From JACJWR01 sp963752505 (lineage in GTDB: Bacteria > Actinomycetota > Actinomycetes > S36-B12 > UBA10799): DNA of 64,000 bases. The stretch is taken from positions 62,001 to 126,000 of the forward strand of contig CAVVYM010000004.1 in the NCBI GenBank assembly GCA_963752505.1, read 5' to 3'. Within the stretch, counting starts at the first letter, position 1, and each line of letters opens with the position of its first letter. A model generated the notes under the pieces. It made no database searches. It was not told where the DNA came from and was given only the letters and a program-made list of their open reading frames with translations. The translations under genes were made by a program, and so were the position numbers. Below are positions 1 to 8,130 of the stretch, one piece after another.

Positions 1-1098
1 GACGTCCATCTTGCCCAGGGGGACGCGGGTCCCGTCGTGGCCGAAGTTCGATCACGGCTGGTCAGACTTGGCTACCTGTCGGCCGGTTCTGGTGGCTTTG
101 ACTTTGACGAAGATGTCGACAAAGCTATCCGAGCCTTTCAACAGGAACGGCGCATCAGCATTGACGGCGTCGTGGGGCCTACCACCTTTCGCCATCTCGA
201 GGAGGCTCGGTGGGCACTCGGCGACCGGGTGCTCTGGTTCTCCGCAGCTCACCCTCACGCTGGTGACGATGTGCAAGATCTGCAGCGCCGACTGTCGGAT
301 CTAGGTTTCGCGCTGGGTCGCGTGGATGGCATCTTCGGCACTAAGACCGACGCCGCGCTACGTGAGTTTCAACGGAACGTGGGCATGCCCACCGACGGCA
401 CGTGCGGATGGAACACCGTGGTTGCGCTGAGCCGGCTTGCTCGAGCCGTGCGCGGCGGACGCCCCGAGCGCCTCTGGGACGAACACGCCCACGCCTCAAA
501 CCGCACGGGAATCGCCGACAAAGTGATCGTCCTCGATCCTGGTCACGGAGGTCCCGATCCCGGTGTGGAGGGCCACGGGCTCTCCGAGGCGGTCATCGCG
601 GACGACCTTGCGCGGCGGATAGAGGGGCGCCTCGCCGCCATCGGCACCCAGGTGCTGCTCACACGCCCACCGACGCGTTTCCTGCACCACATCGTGTCTG
701 AAAGCACGAGGGCCGGGATCGCCAACGAGGTGTCGGCCGACCTCATGATCTCCTTGCACGCCGACAGCAACCCCTCGAGTCGTCCGCAGGGAGTGGCCAC
801 CTATTACTTCGGGAGTTCCCTCAACGAATCGGAACTCGGTCGTCGTTTCGCCGACCTCGTACGGGAAGAGATCGTCGGGCGGACCGACCTTGTCGATTGT
901 CAAAGCCACCCCAAGACCTGGGACATGCTGCGAACTACCCAGATGCCTGCCGTCCGCATCGAGGTGGGCTACCTCACTCACACTGGGGATGCCGCGCGGC
1001 TCTCACAGCCGCGGTTTCGCGACACTCTGGCGGAGGCAGTTGCCGCTGCCGCGGTGAGTTTCTTCTCCCCTACGGCCGATTCCGAGACGGAAGAATAA
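1..1098 (+). CDS. cwlM: CwlM-like N-acetylmuramoyl-L-alanine amidase (5' partial)
   Basis: Zinc-type amidase fold acting on, or sensing, peptidoglycan. The reading frame is open from base 1, and the first residues already belong to a peptidoglycan-binding repeat, so the true start lies left of the window; the GTG at 37 is only the first in-window start. Counting from 37, two PG_binding_1 repeats cover about residues 1-60 and 70-130. An Amidase_3 domain covers about 163-340, with LDPGHGG (zinc His), a conserved Glu in GLSEAV, ISLHAD (second His) and RIEVGYLT (catalytic Glu). It lies next to parB/parA, as cwlM does in mycobacteria. From the family, mycobacterial CwlM is a PknB substrate that activates MurA and may not cut wall; pknB is also in this window. 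All metal-site motifs are present here, so enzymatic activity is possible. Confidence 0.9.
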   Translation, partial: DVHLAQGDAGPVVAEVRSRLVRLGYLSAGSGGFDFDEDVDKAIRAFQQERRISIDGVVGPTTFRHLEEARWALGDRVLWFSAAHPHAGDDVQDLQRRLSDLGFALGRVDGIFGTKTDAALREFQRNVGMPTDGTCGWNTVVALSRLARAVRGGRPERLWDEHAHASNRTGIADKVIVLDPGHGGPDPGVEGHGLSEAVIADDLARRIEGRLAAIGTQVLLTRPPTRFLHHIVSESTRAGIANEVSADLMISLHADSNPSSRPQGVATYYFGSSLNESELGRRFADLVREEIVGRTDLVDCQSHPKTWDMLRTTQMPAVRIEVGYLTHTGDAARLSQPRFRDTLAEAVAAAAVSFFSPTADSETEE

Positions 1099-1165
1099 GC
1101 GCCAACAGGAATCCGACTCCGAGTCCGACGAGTACCACGGCCAGGAAGCGCACGACGTCCTTCAT
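1070..1165 (-). CDS. possible 31-residue single-pass membrane peptide
   Basis: A short ATG-started frame begins 38 bases downstream of the parB stop, on the same strand, and its 3' end overlaps the 3' end of the convergent amidase gene. The peptide starts MKDVVRFLAVV, continues with an uninterrupted Val/Leu/Gly helix of about 20 residues and ends in a basic tail (PSRNRP). That is the shape of a one-helix membrane peptide with positive ends. The ribosome site is weak (GGAAATGAG about 9 bases upstream). I do not recognise a family. It may be a real small protein of the par operon or a chance frame. Confidence 0.4.
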   Translation of the reverse strand: MKDVVRFLAVVLVGLGVGFLLALILPSRNRP

Positions 1166-1202
1166 CTACAACTCATTTCCTCGATCACCTGTTCGAATAC
1201 TC

Positions 1203-2156
1203 TCAATTCCAGGTCTCAGGCGACTTGAGAGCGACCATAATGCGGTCAAAATCCTCCGGCGAGCCGAACTCGATGCTGATGCGCCCTCGCCGCTTAGTCC
1301 CGGTGATCTTGACCTTGGTCTCCAGCCGATTGGCCAGATCTTCTTCCGCGTCGGTGTGAGGCGATTCCTTCGACTTTCGCCTGCGCCGCCTGCGCTCCGG
1401 GATCTGGCCATCGTCGAGGGCGATGACCTCCTCGAGGGCCCGTACACTCATGCCCTCGACGACGACACGCGTCGCCAGTGCCTCCACCAGCTCCTGGTCG
1501 TCGACTGACACCAGCGCTCGCGCGTGGCCTGCGGTGAGCACACCAGCTGCCACCCTGCGTTGCACGCCAGCAGGCAGCCGCAGGAGTCGAATCGCATTGG
1601 TCACTGCCGGCCGAGACTTCCCCACCCGGATGGCCAACTCGTCCTGGGTGCAGCCGAAGTCCTCGAGCAGCTGCTGGTAGGCGGCCGCCTCCTCGAGCGG
1701 ATTGAGCTGCACTCGATGAAGGTTTTCCAGCAGAGCGTCACGCAGGAGGTCATCGTCGGCGGTATCGCGTACGAGGGCCGGAATCGTGGTCAATCCCGCC
1801 TGTTGCGCCGCACGGAGACGACGTTCACCTGCGACAAGTTCGTAGCCGGCGGCCGTCGATCGCACGACGATGGGCTGCAGGAACCCGACCTCGGAGACCG
1901 ATGCTGCGAGTTCTGCAATCGCCTCGGGATCAAAGACTGTGCGAGGTTGCCGCGGATTCGGTGAGATGTCTTGAGTTTGTACTTCCCGCAGCACTAGCCC
2001 GGGCACCGTTGACAGTCCCTCGGCTGCCGTATCGCGCACGTCGATGATGCGGTCGGGAGCGGCACCGTTGGTGAGGTGATCGACGTCTCCGACCACAGGT
2101 CCGGTCGGAATCAAGGCCCCGAGTCCGCGACCCAAACCTGGTTGTCGCGTGGTCAC
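1203..2156 (-). CDS. parB: chromosome partitioning protein ParB
   Basis: DNA-binding CTP-dependent clamp of the ParABS segregation system; it loads at parS and spreads over origin DNA. The 317-residue protein starts with the typical MTTRQPGLGRGLGALIP tail that contacts ParA. The ParB/Sulfiredoxin domain follows (about residues 65-155) with the CTP-binding GERRLRAAQ motif. A helix-turn-helix KorB-like region comes next (about 160-215, IRVGKSRPAVTNAIRLLRLP), then a charged linker and a C-terminal dimerisation segment ending in RIMVALKSPETWN. Its ATG overlaps the parA stop by four bases (ATGA), so the two are translationally coupled. Two perfect parS sites lie 1.7 kb upstream. Confidence 0.97.
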   Translation of the reverse strand: MTTRQPGLGRGLGALIPTGPVVGDVDHLTNGAAPDRIIDVRDTAAEGLSTVPGLVLREVQTQDISPNPRQPRTVFDPEAIAELAASVSEVGFLQPIVVRSTAAGYELVAGERRLRAAQQAGLTTIPALVRDTADDDLLRDALLENLHRVQLNPLEEAAAYQQLLEDFGCTQDELAIRVGKSRPAVTNAIRLLRLPAGVQRRVAAGVLTAGHARALVSVDDQELVEALATRVVVEGMSVRALEEVIALDDGQIPERRRRRRKSKESPHTDAEEDLANRLETKVKITGTKRRGRISIEFGSPEDFDRIMVALKSPETWN

Positions 2157-2998
2157 TGCGTCACCGTCCCGTCGATTGGATTCTCCGCTTCGCCGCCGGC
2201 TTCGGCGGACGCGGAACGAGTCGTGCCACGCTCGATGAACTCCCTCGCCGCGTGTCGGTAGGCCTCGGCCCCGGCGGATGCCGAATCGTACGTGAGTACG
2301 GTTTGGCCGTAGCTGGGGGCCTCCGACAGTCTGACCGCCCGGGGGATTGAAGTGGCGAGAACGGCTTCACCGAAGTGGGCCCTCACTTCCTCTGCCACCT
2401 GGGCGGACAGCCGTGTCCGGGCGTCACTCATCGTGAGCAGGATGGCGGACACCTCCACGTCTGGGTTCAGATGCGCTCGCACCAATTCGACCGTCTTGAG
2501 CAACTGACCGAGGCCCTCAAGGGCGTAGTACTCACACTGAATCGGTATCAGGATCTCGGTGGCCGCCACCAAGGCGTTCAAGGTGAGCAGACCGAGGCTG
2601 GGCGGGCAGTCGACGAGAACGACATCGGGCGGATTCGAGAGCTCCGCGATGTGGCTCTCCAAGGCACGACGCAGACGATACTCGCGGGCCACGGTCGAAA
2701 CGAGTTCGATTTCGGCGCCGGCCAGATCGATCGTGGCGGGCATCGCCGTGATGCCATTGAGGTCGGGGCACGGGTAGGTGGCATCTGACACCGACTTGCC
2801 GTCGATGAGCACCTCGTAGGTGCCGATCACCCCTAGGCGATGCTCGACACCGAGCGCGGTCGATGCGTTTCCCTGCGGATCCAGATCGACCACGAGAACG
2901 CTGGCGCCCTCCTCTGCCATCGCGGCCGCGAGGTTGACCGTGGATGTTGTCTTGCCGACTCCACCCTTCTGGTTTGCGACGGCCACAATACGGGTCAC
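2153..2998 (-). CDS. parA: chromosome partitioning ATPase ParA (Soj)
   Basis: Deviant-Walker ATPase that binds the nucleoid as an ATP dimer and pulls ParB-bound origins apart. The 281-residue product opens with the deviant Walker A motif (NQKGGVGKTTST, residues 9-20). VDLDPQGN and VLVDCPPSLG supply the A' and Walker B regions. The GTG start at 2998 is supported by a near-perfect ribosome site (AAGGAGGAG, plus-strand 3001-3009). It is first in the parA-parB pair and overlaps parB by four bases. About 160 non-coding bases separate it from rsmG upstream, and they probably hold its promoter. Confidence 0.97.
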   Translation of the reverse strand: MTRIVAVANQKGGVGKTTSTVNLAAAMAEEGASVLVVDLDPQGNASTALGVEHRLGVIGTYEVLIDGKSVSDATYPCPDLNGITAMPATIDLAGAEIELVSTVAREYRLRRALESHIAELSNPPDVVLVDCPPSLGLLTLNALVAATEILIPIQCEYYALEGLGQLLKTVELVRAHLNPDVEVSAILLTMSDARTRLSAQVAEEVRAHFGEAVLATSIPRAVRLSEAPSYGQTVLTYDSASAGAEAYRHAAREFIERGTTRSASAEAGGEAENPIDGTVTQ

Positions 2999-3160
2999 TA
3001 CTCCTCCTTCTGTTCCGGACGGAGGCCATCACCGAGCACTGGCCAGCCCAGTTCGGCAGATTGCTCGGAGCCCGCGGGTCGGTGAGGCCGATCAGCATCG
3101 GCCCGGTCGACTGCTTCCGGCCAACCTAGACCCGTCTCGGCGGGTGCCTGCGGGGGCTCC

Positions 3161-3820
3161 TCAATTGTGTCCATCTCGTCCTCCTGCGGTCACCTTCACA
3201 ACCGTGGCCTGTGGATGGCCTTCCCCACCGAGCGGACCGATACGGACAACCCCAGGGTCAATGCCACCGTATGTGGCGATCATCTCACGCGATTCGGCCA
3301 ATTCTGCGGAAGCCTTGCCGCCCTTGATGGCCAACAATCTTCCGCCGCGCACCAGATGGGGCAGCGACCATTCCACCACCGTGGGAAGCGGGGCGAGGGC
3401 CCTACTGGTGACCACGTCGACGCCAAGCGGAGCTACATCCTGCGCCCGACCGGTGGTGATCGACACTCTTTCATCCAGGCCCAGCTTCGCCGCGGCTTCG
3501 GCGAGGAAGCGGGTTCGCCGCTGCAACGGTTCAATCAGCGTGACACGCAGATCCGGTCGCACTGCAGCCCACACCAGACCGGGCAGCCCAGCACCGGTAC
3601 CGATGTCACAGACCGTTGCGCCCATGGGTACCAAACCGAGGCTTGGGTCCACGATCACGAGGCAGTTCCGCAAATGCCGACTCCACAGTCGCGGCACTTC
3701 CCGCGGGCCGATCAGCCCGCGGGTCACGCCGTCCGTGGCCAGCAGGTCGTGCAATTCACCCAGTTGACCCTCCGTGGTTGTGACCCAGGACATATCCACG
3801 GTCAGCTCTTCGGGACTCAC
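3161..3820 (-). CDS. rsmG: 16S rRNA (guanine-527-N7)-methyltransferase RsmG (GidB)
   Basis: SAM-dependent enzyme that methylates G527 of 16S rRNA; its loss gives low-level streptomycin resistance in many bacteria. The SAM-binding motif VCDIGTGAGLPGL is present, preceded by the RLWSRHLRNC segment typical of GidB. I chose the GTG at 3820 (219 residues) because GAGG lies about 10 bases upstream. The longer frame, back to 3979, would translate the two parS sites as VSRET repeats and is unlikely. It sits in the usual khpB-rsmG-parA order on the minus strand, with the parS sites in its leader. Confidence 0.93.
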   Translation of the reverse strand: MSPEELTVDMSWVTTTEGQLGELHDLLATDGVTRGLIGPREVPRLWSRHLRNCLVIVDPSLGLVPMGATVCDIGTGAGLPGLVWAAVRPDLRVTLIEPLQRRTRFLAEAAAKLGLDERVSITTGRAQDVAPLGVDVVTSRALAPLPTVVEWSLPHLVRGGRLLAIKGGKASAELAESREMIATYGGIDPGVVRIGPLGGEGHPQATVVKVTAGGRDGHN

Positions 3821-3853
3821 GGACCAACCTCGACCGACTGCCTGGTAGACGGA

Positions 3854-3869
3854 TGTTTCACGTGAAACT
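3854..3869. promoter_or_regulatory. parS: parS site 1
   Basis: The palindrome GTTTCACGTGAAAC occurs exactly at 3855-3868, preceded by T as in the bacterial parS consensus. It is the ParB nucleation site. It lies in the rsmG leader, 1.7 kb upstream of the parA-parB pair. Confidence 0.97.
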
Positions 3870-3886
3870 TTGTTGAACTGTCCAGA

Positions 3887-3902
3887 TGTTTCACGTGAAA
3901 CT
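3887..3902. promoter_or_regulatory. parS: parS site 2
   Basis: A second exact GTTTCACGTGAAAC copy at 3888-3901, 33 bases from the first (about three helical turns), so ParB dimers would load on the same face of the DNA. It lies between khpB and rsmG. Confidence 0.97.
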
Positions 3903-3920
3903 ACCTCCCGTGCCGGGGCA

Positions 3921-4397
3921 TCATTCCGATGCGGGGAACACGACAACGTAGCGGTTCGGCTCCGTACCCTCGGACTCACTCACGAGTCCGGCCGCTGCAA
4001 CGGCGTCGTGAACGACCTTTCGCTCGAAGGCGGACATGGTCTCCAGGCGAACTGGTCCCTCTGTTTCCTTCGCCTTGCGGCAGGCCTCGTTTCCGAGTTC
4101 CGTGAGGTAGTCGCGGCGCTTCGCACGGAAACCGTCCACGTCCAACATCAGGCGCGACCTGCTTCCGGTCTCTCGCATCACGGCCAGCCGAGTGAGTTCC
4201 TGCAGGGCATCCAGCACCTGGCCGCCCTCACCGACCAAGTTCCCGAGGTCCCCACCGACAACCGCGACCACAGCACGGGAGCCGTCCACGTCCATATCGA
4301 TATCGCCGTCCAGGTCAGCAATGTCGAGGAGTTCCTCGAGGTAGTCAGCTGCGATATCGCCTTCGCGCTCGAGAGCCTGAATGTCGTCAGCGTCCAC
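3921..4397 (-). CDS. khpB: KhpB/Jag RNA-binding protein (KH + R3H)
   Basis: Cytoplasmic RNA-binding protein, partner of KhpA in Gram-positive bacteria, linked to control of cell elongation. The 158-residue product has an acidic N-terminus, a type-II KH-like domain (about 45-105) with a GEGG GXXG-loop, and a C-terminal R3H domain (about 110-155). The R3H core MSAFERKVVHDAV has the conserved Arg and His three residues apart. It has the short actinobacterial form without the Jag-N domain. It follows yidC by eight bases on the same strand and is probably co-transcribed with it. Confidence 0.93.
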   Translation of the reverse strand: MDADDIQALEREGDIAADYLEELLDIADLDGDIDMDVDGSRAVVAVVGGDLGNLVGEGGQVLDALQELTRLAVMRETGSRSRLMLDVDGFRAKRRDYLTELGNEACRKAKETEGPVRLETMSAFERKVVHDAVAAAGLVSESEGTEPNRYVVVFPASE

Positions 4398-4404
4398 GCG
4401 TCAC

Positions 4405-5373
4405 CTATTTCTTTCGGCCAGTGTTGCCCTTGCCGCCAGAGCGTTTGCTCCGCGGCTGGCGTTTGGGTTGAGTTCGTGCAGGAGTGGGTTTGGAGTCCTC
4501 TTCAGCGAGTTCCACGGCGGCCGCGGTCTCGGCTGCGGCGACGGTTTGCCCGGATTTGGCCGCTTTTCGAGCCTCTTTCTCAGCTTTGCGCTCCAGGTAC
4601 GCGGCGTGTGCCGGAGTTCCCGGCATCGGGTTGTTGCGGATCACCCAGAACTGCTGGCCCATGGTCCAGACGTTGGTGGTGAGCCAGTAGAAGAGCACGC
4701 CGACAGGGAAGGCCACACCGCTGACCGCGAAGATCAGGGGGAACAGGTACGACATCAGCTTCAGTTGCCGTGCCATGGGGTTGTCCGAGGCGGTGTTCTT
4801 CAGCAGCAACTGACGCTGCGTCATGAAGGTGGTGGCGCTCATCAGCACGATGAGTGCGACGGTGAGGATCCTCGTGGCGAGCACATTGGGCGTCTCGTCC
4901 GCATTGATGAAGGTGGCGTAGAGCGGAACGCCGAAGATGGAAGCGTCGTGGGCTTGTGTGACGAGTTCCTGTGTGAGGCGGCCAATGGGCTGCTCTTGTG
5001 CGATTCCGTACTGCAGCACCCGGAACAATGCGAAGAAGATGGGCGCCTGCAGCAGAATCGGCAGGCACGAGGAGAGTGGGTTCGTGCCCGTCTCCTTGTA
5101 CAGCTTCATCATTTCCTGGGATTGCCGCTCGCGATCCCCGGCGTATTTCTTCTGAATCTCCTTCATCTTCGGCTGCAGCACCTGCATGTTGCGCTGCGCC
5201 TTGATCTGCTTGACGAACAGCGGAATCAGCAGGATCCGGATGACCACCACCAAGCCCATGATCGACAACACCCAGGTGATGCCGGAGGCTGGGCCGAATA
5301 TCGGAGAAAGGAGGGTGTGGAAGAACCACAGAATCCACGAGACGGGGATTTCGATCCACTCAATGATGAACAC
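4405..5373 (-). CDS. yidC: membrane protein insertase YidC
   Basis: Oxa1/YidC/Alb3 insertase that places proteins in the cytoplasmic membrane alone or with SecYEG. The 322-residue product shows the Gram-positive type topology. There is an early hydrophobic segment, then a helix with the conserved hydrophilic-groove Arg ([18 protein letters not shown]), a cytoplasmic hairpin ([11 protein letters not shown]...[12 protein letters not shown]), and later helices including [20 protein letters not shown]. The C-tail is strongly basic and ends in GNTGRKK, suiting ribosome contact. It is followed by khpB and preceded by yidD, the classic block. Confidence 0.96.
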   Translation of the reverse strand: MFIIEWIEIPVSWILWFFHTLLSPIFGPASGITWVLSIMGLVVVIRILLIPLFVKQIKAQRNMQVLQPKMKEIQKKYAGDRERQSQEMMKLYKETGTNPLSSCLPILLQAPIFFALFRVLQYGIAQEQPIGRLTQELVTQAHDASIFGVPLYATFINADETPNVLATRILTVALIVLMSATTFMTQRQLLLKNTASDNPMARQLKLMSYLFPLIFAVSGVAFPVGVLFYWLTTNVWTMGQQFWVIRNNPMPGTPAHAAYLERKAEKEARKAAKSGQTVAAAETAAAVELAEEDSKPTPARTQPKRQPRSKRSGGKGNTGRKK

Positions 5374-5392
5374 GCTGTGCCTCTCTCATGCT

Positions 5393-5758
5393 TCAGGCTG
5401 CGAGCCGCGGGGGCTGGGCTGTTGTGGTCAGCGGACGGGCGCGAAGGTCAGCCTCGGGAATTACAGTACGTCCATCGGCGGTGATGTCCGAACGCCATTT
5501 GCCCTTCGGCGGTACCGCGTCGAGGCCGCCAGGCTGCCAGGGATGGCATCGGCCCACCCGATAGCTGGCAAGCAGAAATCCCTTGAAGGGACCATGTCGC
5601 TTCACGGCAACCAGCGCGTAGTTCGAGCAGGTGGGATGGAACTTGCACGAGGCGGGCGTCAGTGGGCTGATAGCTACTTGGTAGAACCGAATTGGGACGA
5701 TCAATAGCCACGCCAGCGCGCCGAGAAACGCCGAGTTCGCACGTCGAACGGCAGTCAT
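5393..5758 (-). CDS. yidD: membrane protein insertion efficiency factor YidD
   Basis: Small membrane-associated helper of YidC-dependent insertion. The 121-residue product has the diagnostic motif block FYQVAISPLTPASCKFHPTCSNYA (two Cys), then RVGRCHPWQPGGLDAVP. The N-terminal hydrophobic stretch (FLGALAWLLIVPIRF) anchors it. I chose the ATG at 5758 because it overlaps the rnpA stop in an ATGA junction, indicating translational coupling. The C-terminal tail after PPKGKW is long and not conserved. Confidence 0.93.
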   Translation of the reverse strand: MTAVRRANSAFLGALAWLLIVPIRFYQVAISPLTPASCKFHPTCSNYALVAVKRHGPFKGFLLASYRVGRCHPWQPGGLDAVPPKGKWRSDITADGRTVIPEADLRARPLTTTAQPPRLAA

Positions 5759-6108
5759 TCGCGGCCGCCCGGTGAGGCGAGTTTGGCTCCGCAGCGTGTG
5801 AGATCGCGTCGCAGGTCCGCGCTCGAGGCAGATCCGGCCGCCGGCAGGGCACGCACCACGACATCGAGGCCTCTTGCGTCCCAATCGCCCAGCTGACTAG
5901 CCAGGATCGCCCGCAAGCGGCGGGCAACACGATGCCGTACGACCGAACCGCCGACGGACTTTCCCACCGCCAGCGCGAATCGAGAATGCTGCTCCGACGC
6001 GATGGGCGTGGCGTGGACGACGAGATTGGGCGAACCCACCCGTCGCCCGCGCCTTGTGACTGCGCCGATCTCGGCCGATGCACGCAACCGTCGATCTCTT
6101 GGCAGCAC
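5755..6108 (-). CDS. rnpA: ribonuclease P protein component
   Basis: Basic protein subunit of RNase P that helps the catalytic RNA bind pre-tRNA 5' leaders. With the GTG start at 6108 the product is 117 residues, the normal length, and begins VLPRDRRLR as in other actinobacteria. The RNR signature is present in the form VGGSVVRHRVARRLR. It lies between rpmH and yidD: the rpmH stop is only seven bases upstream of the start, and the stop codon overlaps yidD. Confidence 0.93.
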   Translation of the reverse strand: MLPRDRRLRASAEIGAVTRRGRRVGSPNLVVHATPIASEQHSRFALAVGKSVGGSVVRHRVARRLRAILASQLGDWDARGLDVVVRALPAAGSASSADLRRDLTRCGAKLASPGGRE

Positions 6109-6115
6109 GGGGGAA

Positions 6116-6253
6116 TCAGACCGAGACGGAAGCGCGGCCCTTGCGGCGACGGGCCGACAGAATCGAGCGTCCAGCCCGCGTCCGCATGCGAAGCCGGAAG
6201 CCGTGCTTCTTGTGCCGACGTCGATTGTTGGGCTGATAGGTACGCTTGGACAT
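6116..6253 (-). CDS. rpmH: 50S ribosomal protein bL34
   Basis: A 45-residue, very basic protein starting [16 protein letters not shown] and continuing with the bL34 core [16 protein letters not shown], then SARRRKGRA. It is a structural protein of the large ribosomal subunit. It lies just upstream of rnpA and divergent from dnaA, its near-universal position. Confidence 0.97.
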   Translation of the reverse strand: MSKRTYQPNNRRRHKKHGFRLRMRTRAGRSILSARRRKGRASVSV

Positions 6254-6590
6254 CGCGAACTCCGTGGTCTGGTTTGGGGCAAATACCCGGTGGGCACATT
6301 AGCGCCGTGAGTCCTACGCCACGTGGCGACCAAGACGCCGCAGCGGACACAAGGCACGTATCACGACGATGGTACGCCACGACCACAACCAAAGACGCCT
6401 GCCCCCTCAAGCGAGTGCCATGGCTGCAGAAGATTAGTAGGACACCCAACCTCACGACCACCGACACGCCGCAGGTATGGTCCATTCGTTACCTGTGAGG
6501 TCTTGCCTCGGACTGTTCGGCGGGCATACCTTCATCAGGTCATCCACAGTCCCGGGCCCAGGGGCAGCAACGTCGGCGGGAGACAACTAG
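6254..6590. promoter_or_regulatory. divergent rpmH-dnaA intergenic region with a DnaA-box-like site
   Basis: This 337-base non-coding stretch separates the divergent rpmH and dnaA genes and should hold both promoters. One DnaA-box-like site, TCATCCACA, lies at 6540-6548 (one mismatch from TTATCCACA), 42 bases before dnaA, suggesting dnaA autoregulation. A purine-rich ribosome site (GGGAGAC) precedes the dnaA ATG. No clear -35/-10 pair could be assigned. Confidence 0.6.
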
Positions 6591-8072
6591 ATGATTCAAG
6601 GGGCTGCCCATCTCACGGCGGTCTGGGATGCAGCGTTGGGATACCTCGCTGCCGATCCGGACATTTCAGCGCAGCAGAGGGCTTTCGTGGCGCTGACCAA
6701 ACCGGTCCGAGTCCTTGACGACCTCGTCATCCTGGCTGCTCCGAACGAGTTCACGCGCGACGTCCTCACCAGCCGGCTGGAACCTCACGTGACCCGCGCC
6801 CTCGGATCTGCGTTGGGCCACGACGTGCAACTCGCGATCACCGTTGACGCCGAGGCCGCACCTATGCAGGATGAGGACGCCATTGATGCGATGGCCGACT
6901 CCACCTACGCCCATCAGGTCTCGGCAGCGGCCGCGACGAACAATGCCGACGCCCAATCGGCGGCCAACCCCGGCATGGGCCTGCCCGGGGCCGTTCGAGG
7001 TAGGTCCAGCCAGGCAGACGAGACCGAGCAGTCCGGCCATTCCCTGAATCCGAAGTACATCTTCGACACTTTCGTGATCGGCAGTTCGAATCGATTCGCA
7101 CATGCCGCCGCAGTCGCGGTCGCGGAACAACCTGCTCGCGCCTACAACCCGCTGTTCATCTACGGCGACTCCGGCCTCGGCAAGACGCATCTGTTGCACG
7201 CGATCGGCCACTACAACCGTTCGCTGTATTCCGGTGCCCGAGTTCGCTACATCTCGTCTGAAGAATTCACCAACGACTTCATCAACAGCATCCGAGACGA
7301 CCGCAACGACGCTTTTCAGGCCAGGTACCGCAATGTGGATGTGTTGCTGGTTGACGACATCCAGTTCCTCAGCGGGAAGGTGCAAACTCAGGAAGAGTTC
7401 TTCCACACTTTCAACACGCTGCACAACGCCAACAAGCAGATCGTGGTCACCTCTGACCTGCCACCGAAGAAACTGCCGGACTTCGAGGAGCGCATGCGCT
7501 CACGCTTCGAGTGGGGACTCATTACCGACGTCCAACCACCCGACCTCGAGACGCGCATCGCAATTCTGCGGAAGAAGAAACAGCAGGAGGGGTTCGAAGT
7601 ACCCGAAGAGTCCCTTGAGTACATCGCCAGTCGGATAACGTCCAACATCCGGGAACTGGAAGGCGCGCTGATACGGGTCAAGGCGTACGCGAGCCTCAAT
7701 CAACTGCAAGCCGATCTGCCCGTTACCCGGGTGGTGCTCGACGGCCTCCTGCCCGACGGCGATGCCGGACCTGAGATCACACCGGCCGTGATCATGGAAC
7801 AAACCGCCTCCTACTTCGGCATCACAGTGGAGGACCTCACCGGTGCCTCCCGCTCGCGCACGTTGGTCAATGCCCGCCAGATCGCCATGTACCTGTGCCG
7901 GGAACTCACCGAGCTCTCGCTGCCGCGCATCGGGCAGACCTTCGGCGGCCGGGACCACACCACAGTGATGCACGCCGATCGCAAGATCCGCTCCCAGATG
8001 ATCGAACGACGGTCATTGTTCAACCAGGTGTCCGAGCTGACCAGCCGCATCAAATCCGACACCCGCCCCTAG
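6591..8072 (+). CDS. dnaA: chromosomal replication initiator DnaA
   Basis: AAA+ ATPase that binds DnaA boxes and opens oriC. The 493-residue protein shows domain I (about 1-90), an acidic variable linker (about 90-150), and the AAA+ domain starting near NPKYIFDTFVIGSSN. Walker A is GDSGLGKTH, Walker B is VLLVDDIQFL, and sensor and arginine-finger segments follow (RMRSRFEWGL). The C-terminal domain IV has the DnaA signature GGRDHTTVMHADRKI for box recognition. It is followed by a strong terminator and oriC. Confidence 0.98.
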   Translation: MIQGAAHLTAVWDAALGYLAADPDISAQQRAFVALTKPVRVLDDLVILAAPNEFTRDVLTSRLEPHVTRALGSALGHDVQLAITVDAEAAPMQDEDAIDAMADSTYAHQVSAAAATNNADAQSAANPGMGLPGAVRGRSSQADETEQSGHSLNPKYIFDTFVIGSSNRFAHAAAVAVAEQPARAYNPLFIYGDSGLGKTHLLHAIGHYNRSLYSGARVRYISSEEFTNDFINSIRDDRNDAFQARYRNVDVLLVDDIQFLSGKVQTQEEFFHTFNTLHNANKQIVVTSDLPPKKLPDFEERMRSRFEWGLITDVQPPDLETRIAILRKKKQQEGFEVPEESLEYIASRITSNIRELEGALIRVKAYASLNQLQADLPVTRVVLDGLLPDGDAGPEITPAVIMEQTASYFGITVEDLTGASRSRTLVNARQIAMYLCRELTELSLPRIGQTFGGRDHTTVMHADRKIRSQMIERRSLFNQVSELTSRIKSDTRP

Positions 8073-8093
8073 CCAGACTTCCGAAGTGACGAC

Positions 8094-8130
8094 GTCGCAC
8101 CCGCCGCCTGGTGGGTGCGACTTTTCTTTG
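8094..8130 (+). terminator. rho-independent terminator of dnaA
   Basis: A perfect 9-bp stem (GTCGCACCC at 8094-8102, GGGTGCGAC at 8113-8121) with a 10-base loop is followed directly by TTTTCTTTG. It lies 22 bases after the dnaA stop and shields oriC from dnaA transcription. Confidence 0.93.

Noticed and set aside
496..981. Long antisense frames inside the amidase, gyrB, recF, serS and other genes
   Set aside because: High GC gives open frames on the opposite strand with third-position bias. None has family motifs or a ribosome site.
3821..3979. Extended N-terminus for RsmG
   Set aside because: It would translate the parS sites; no homologue has these residues and there is a good start with a ribosome site at 3820.
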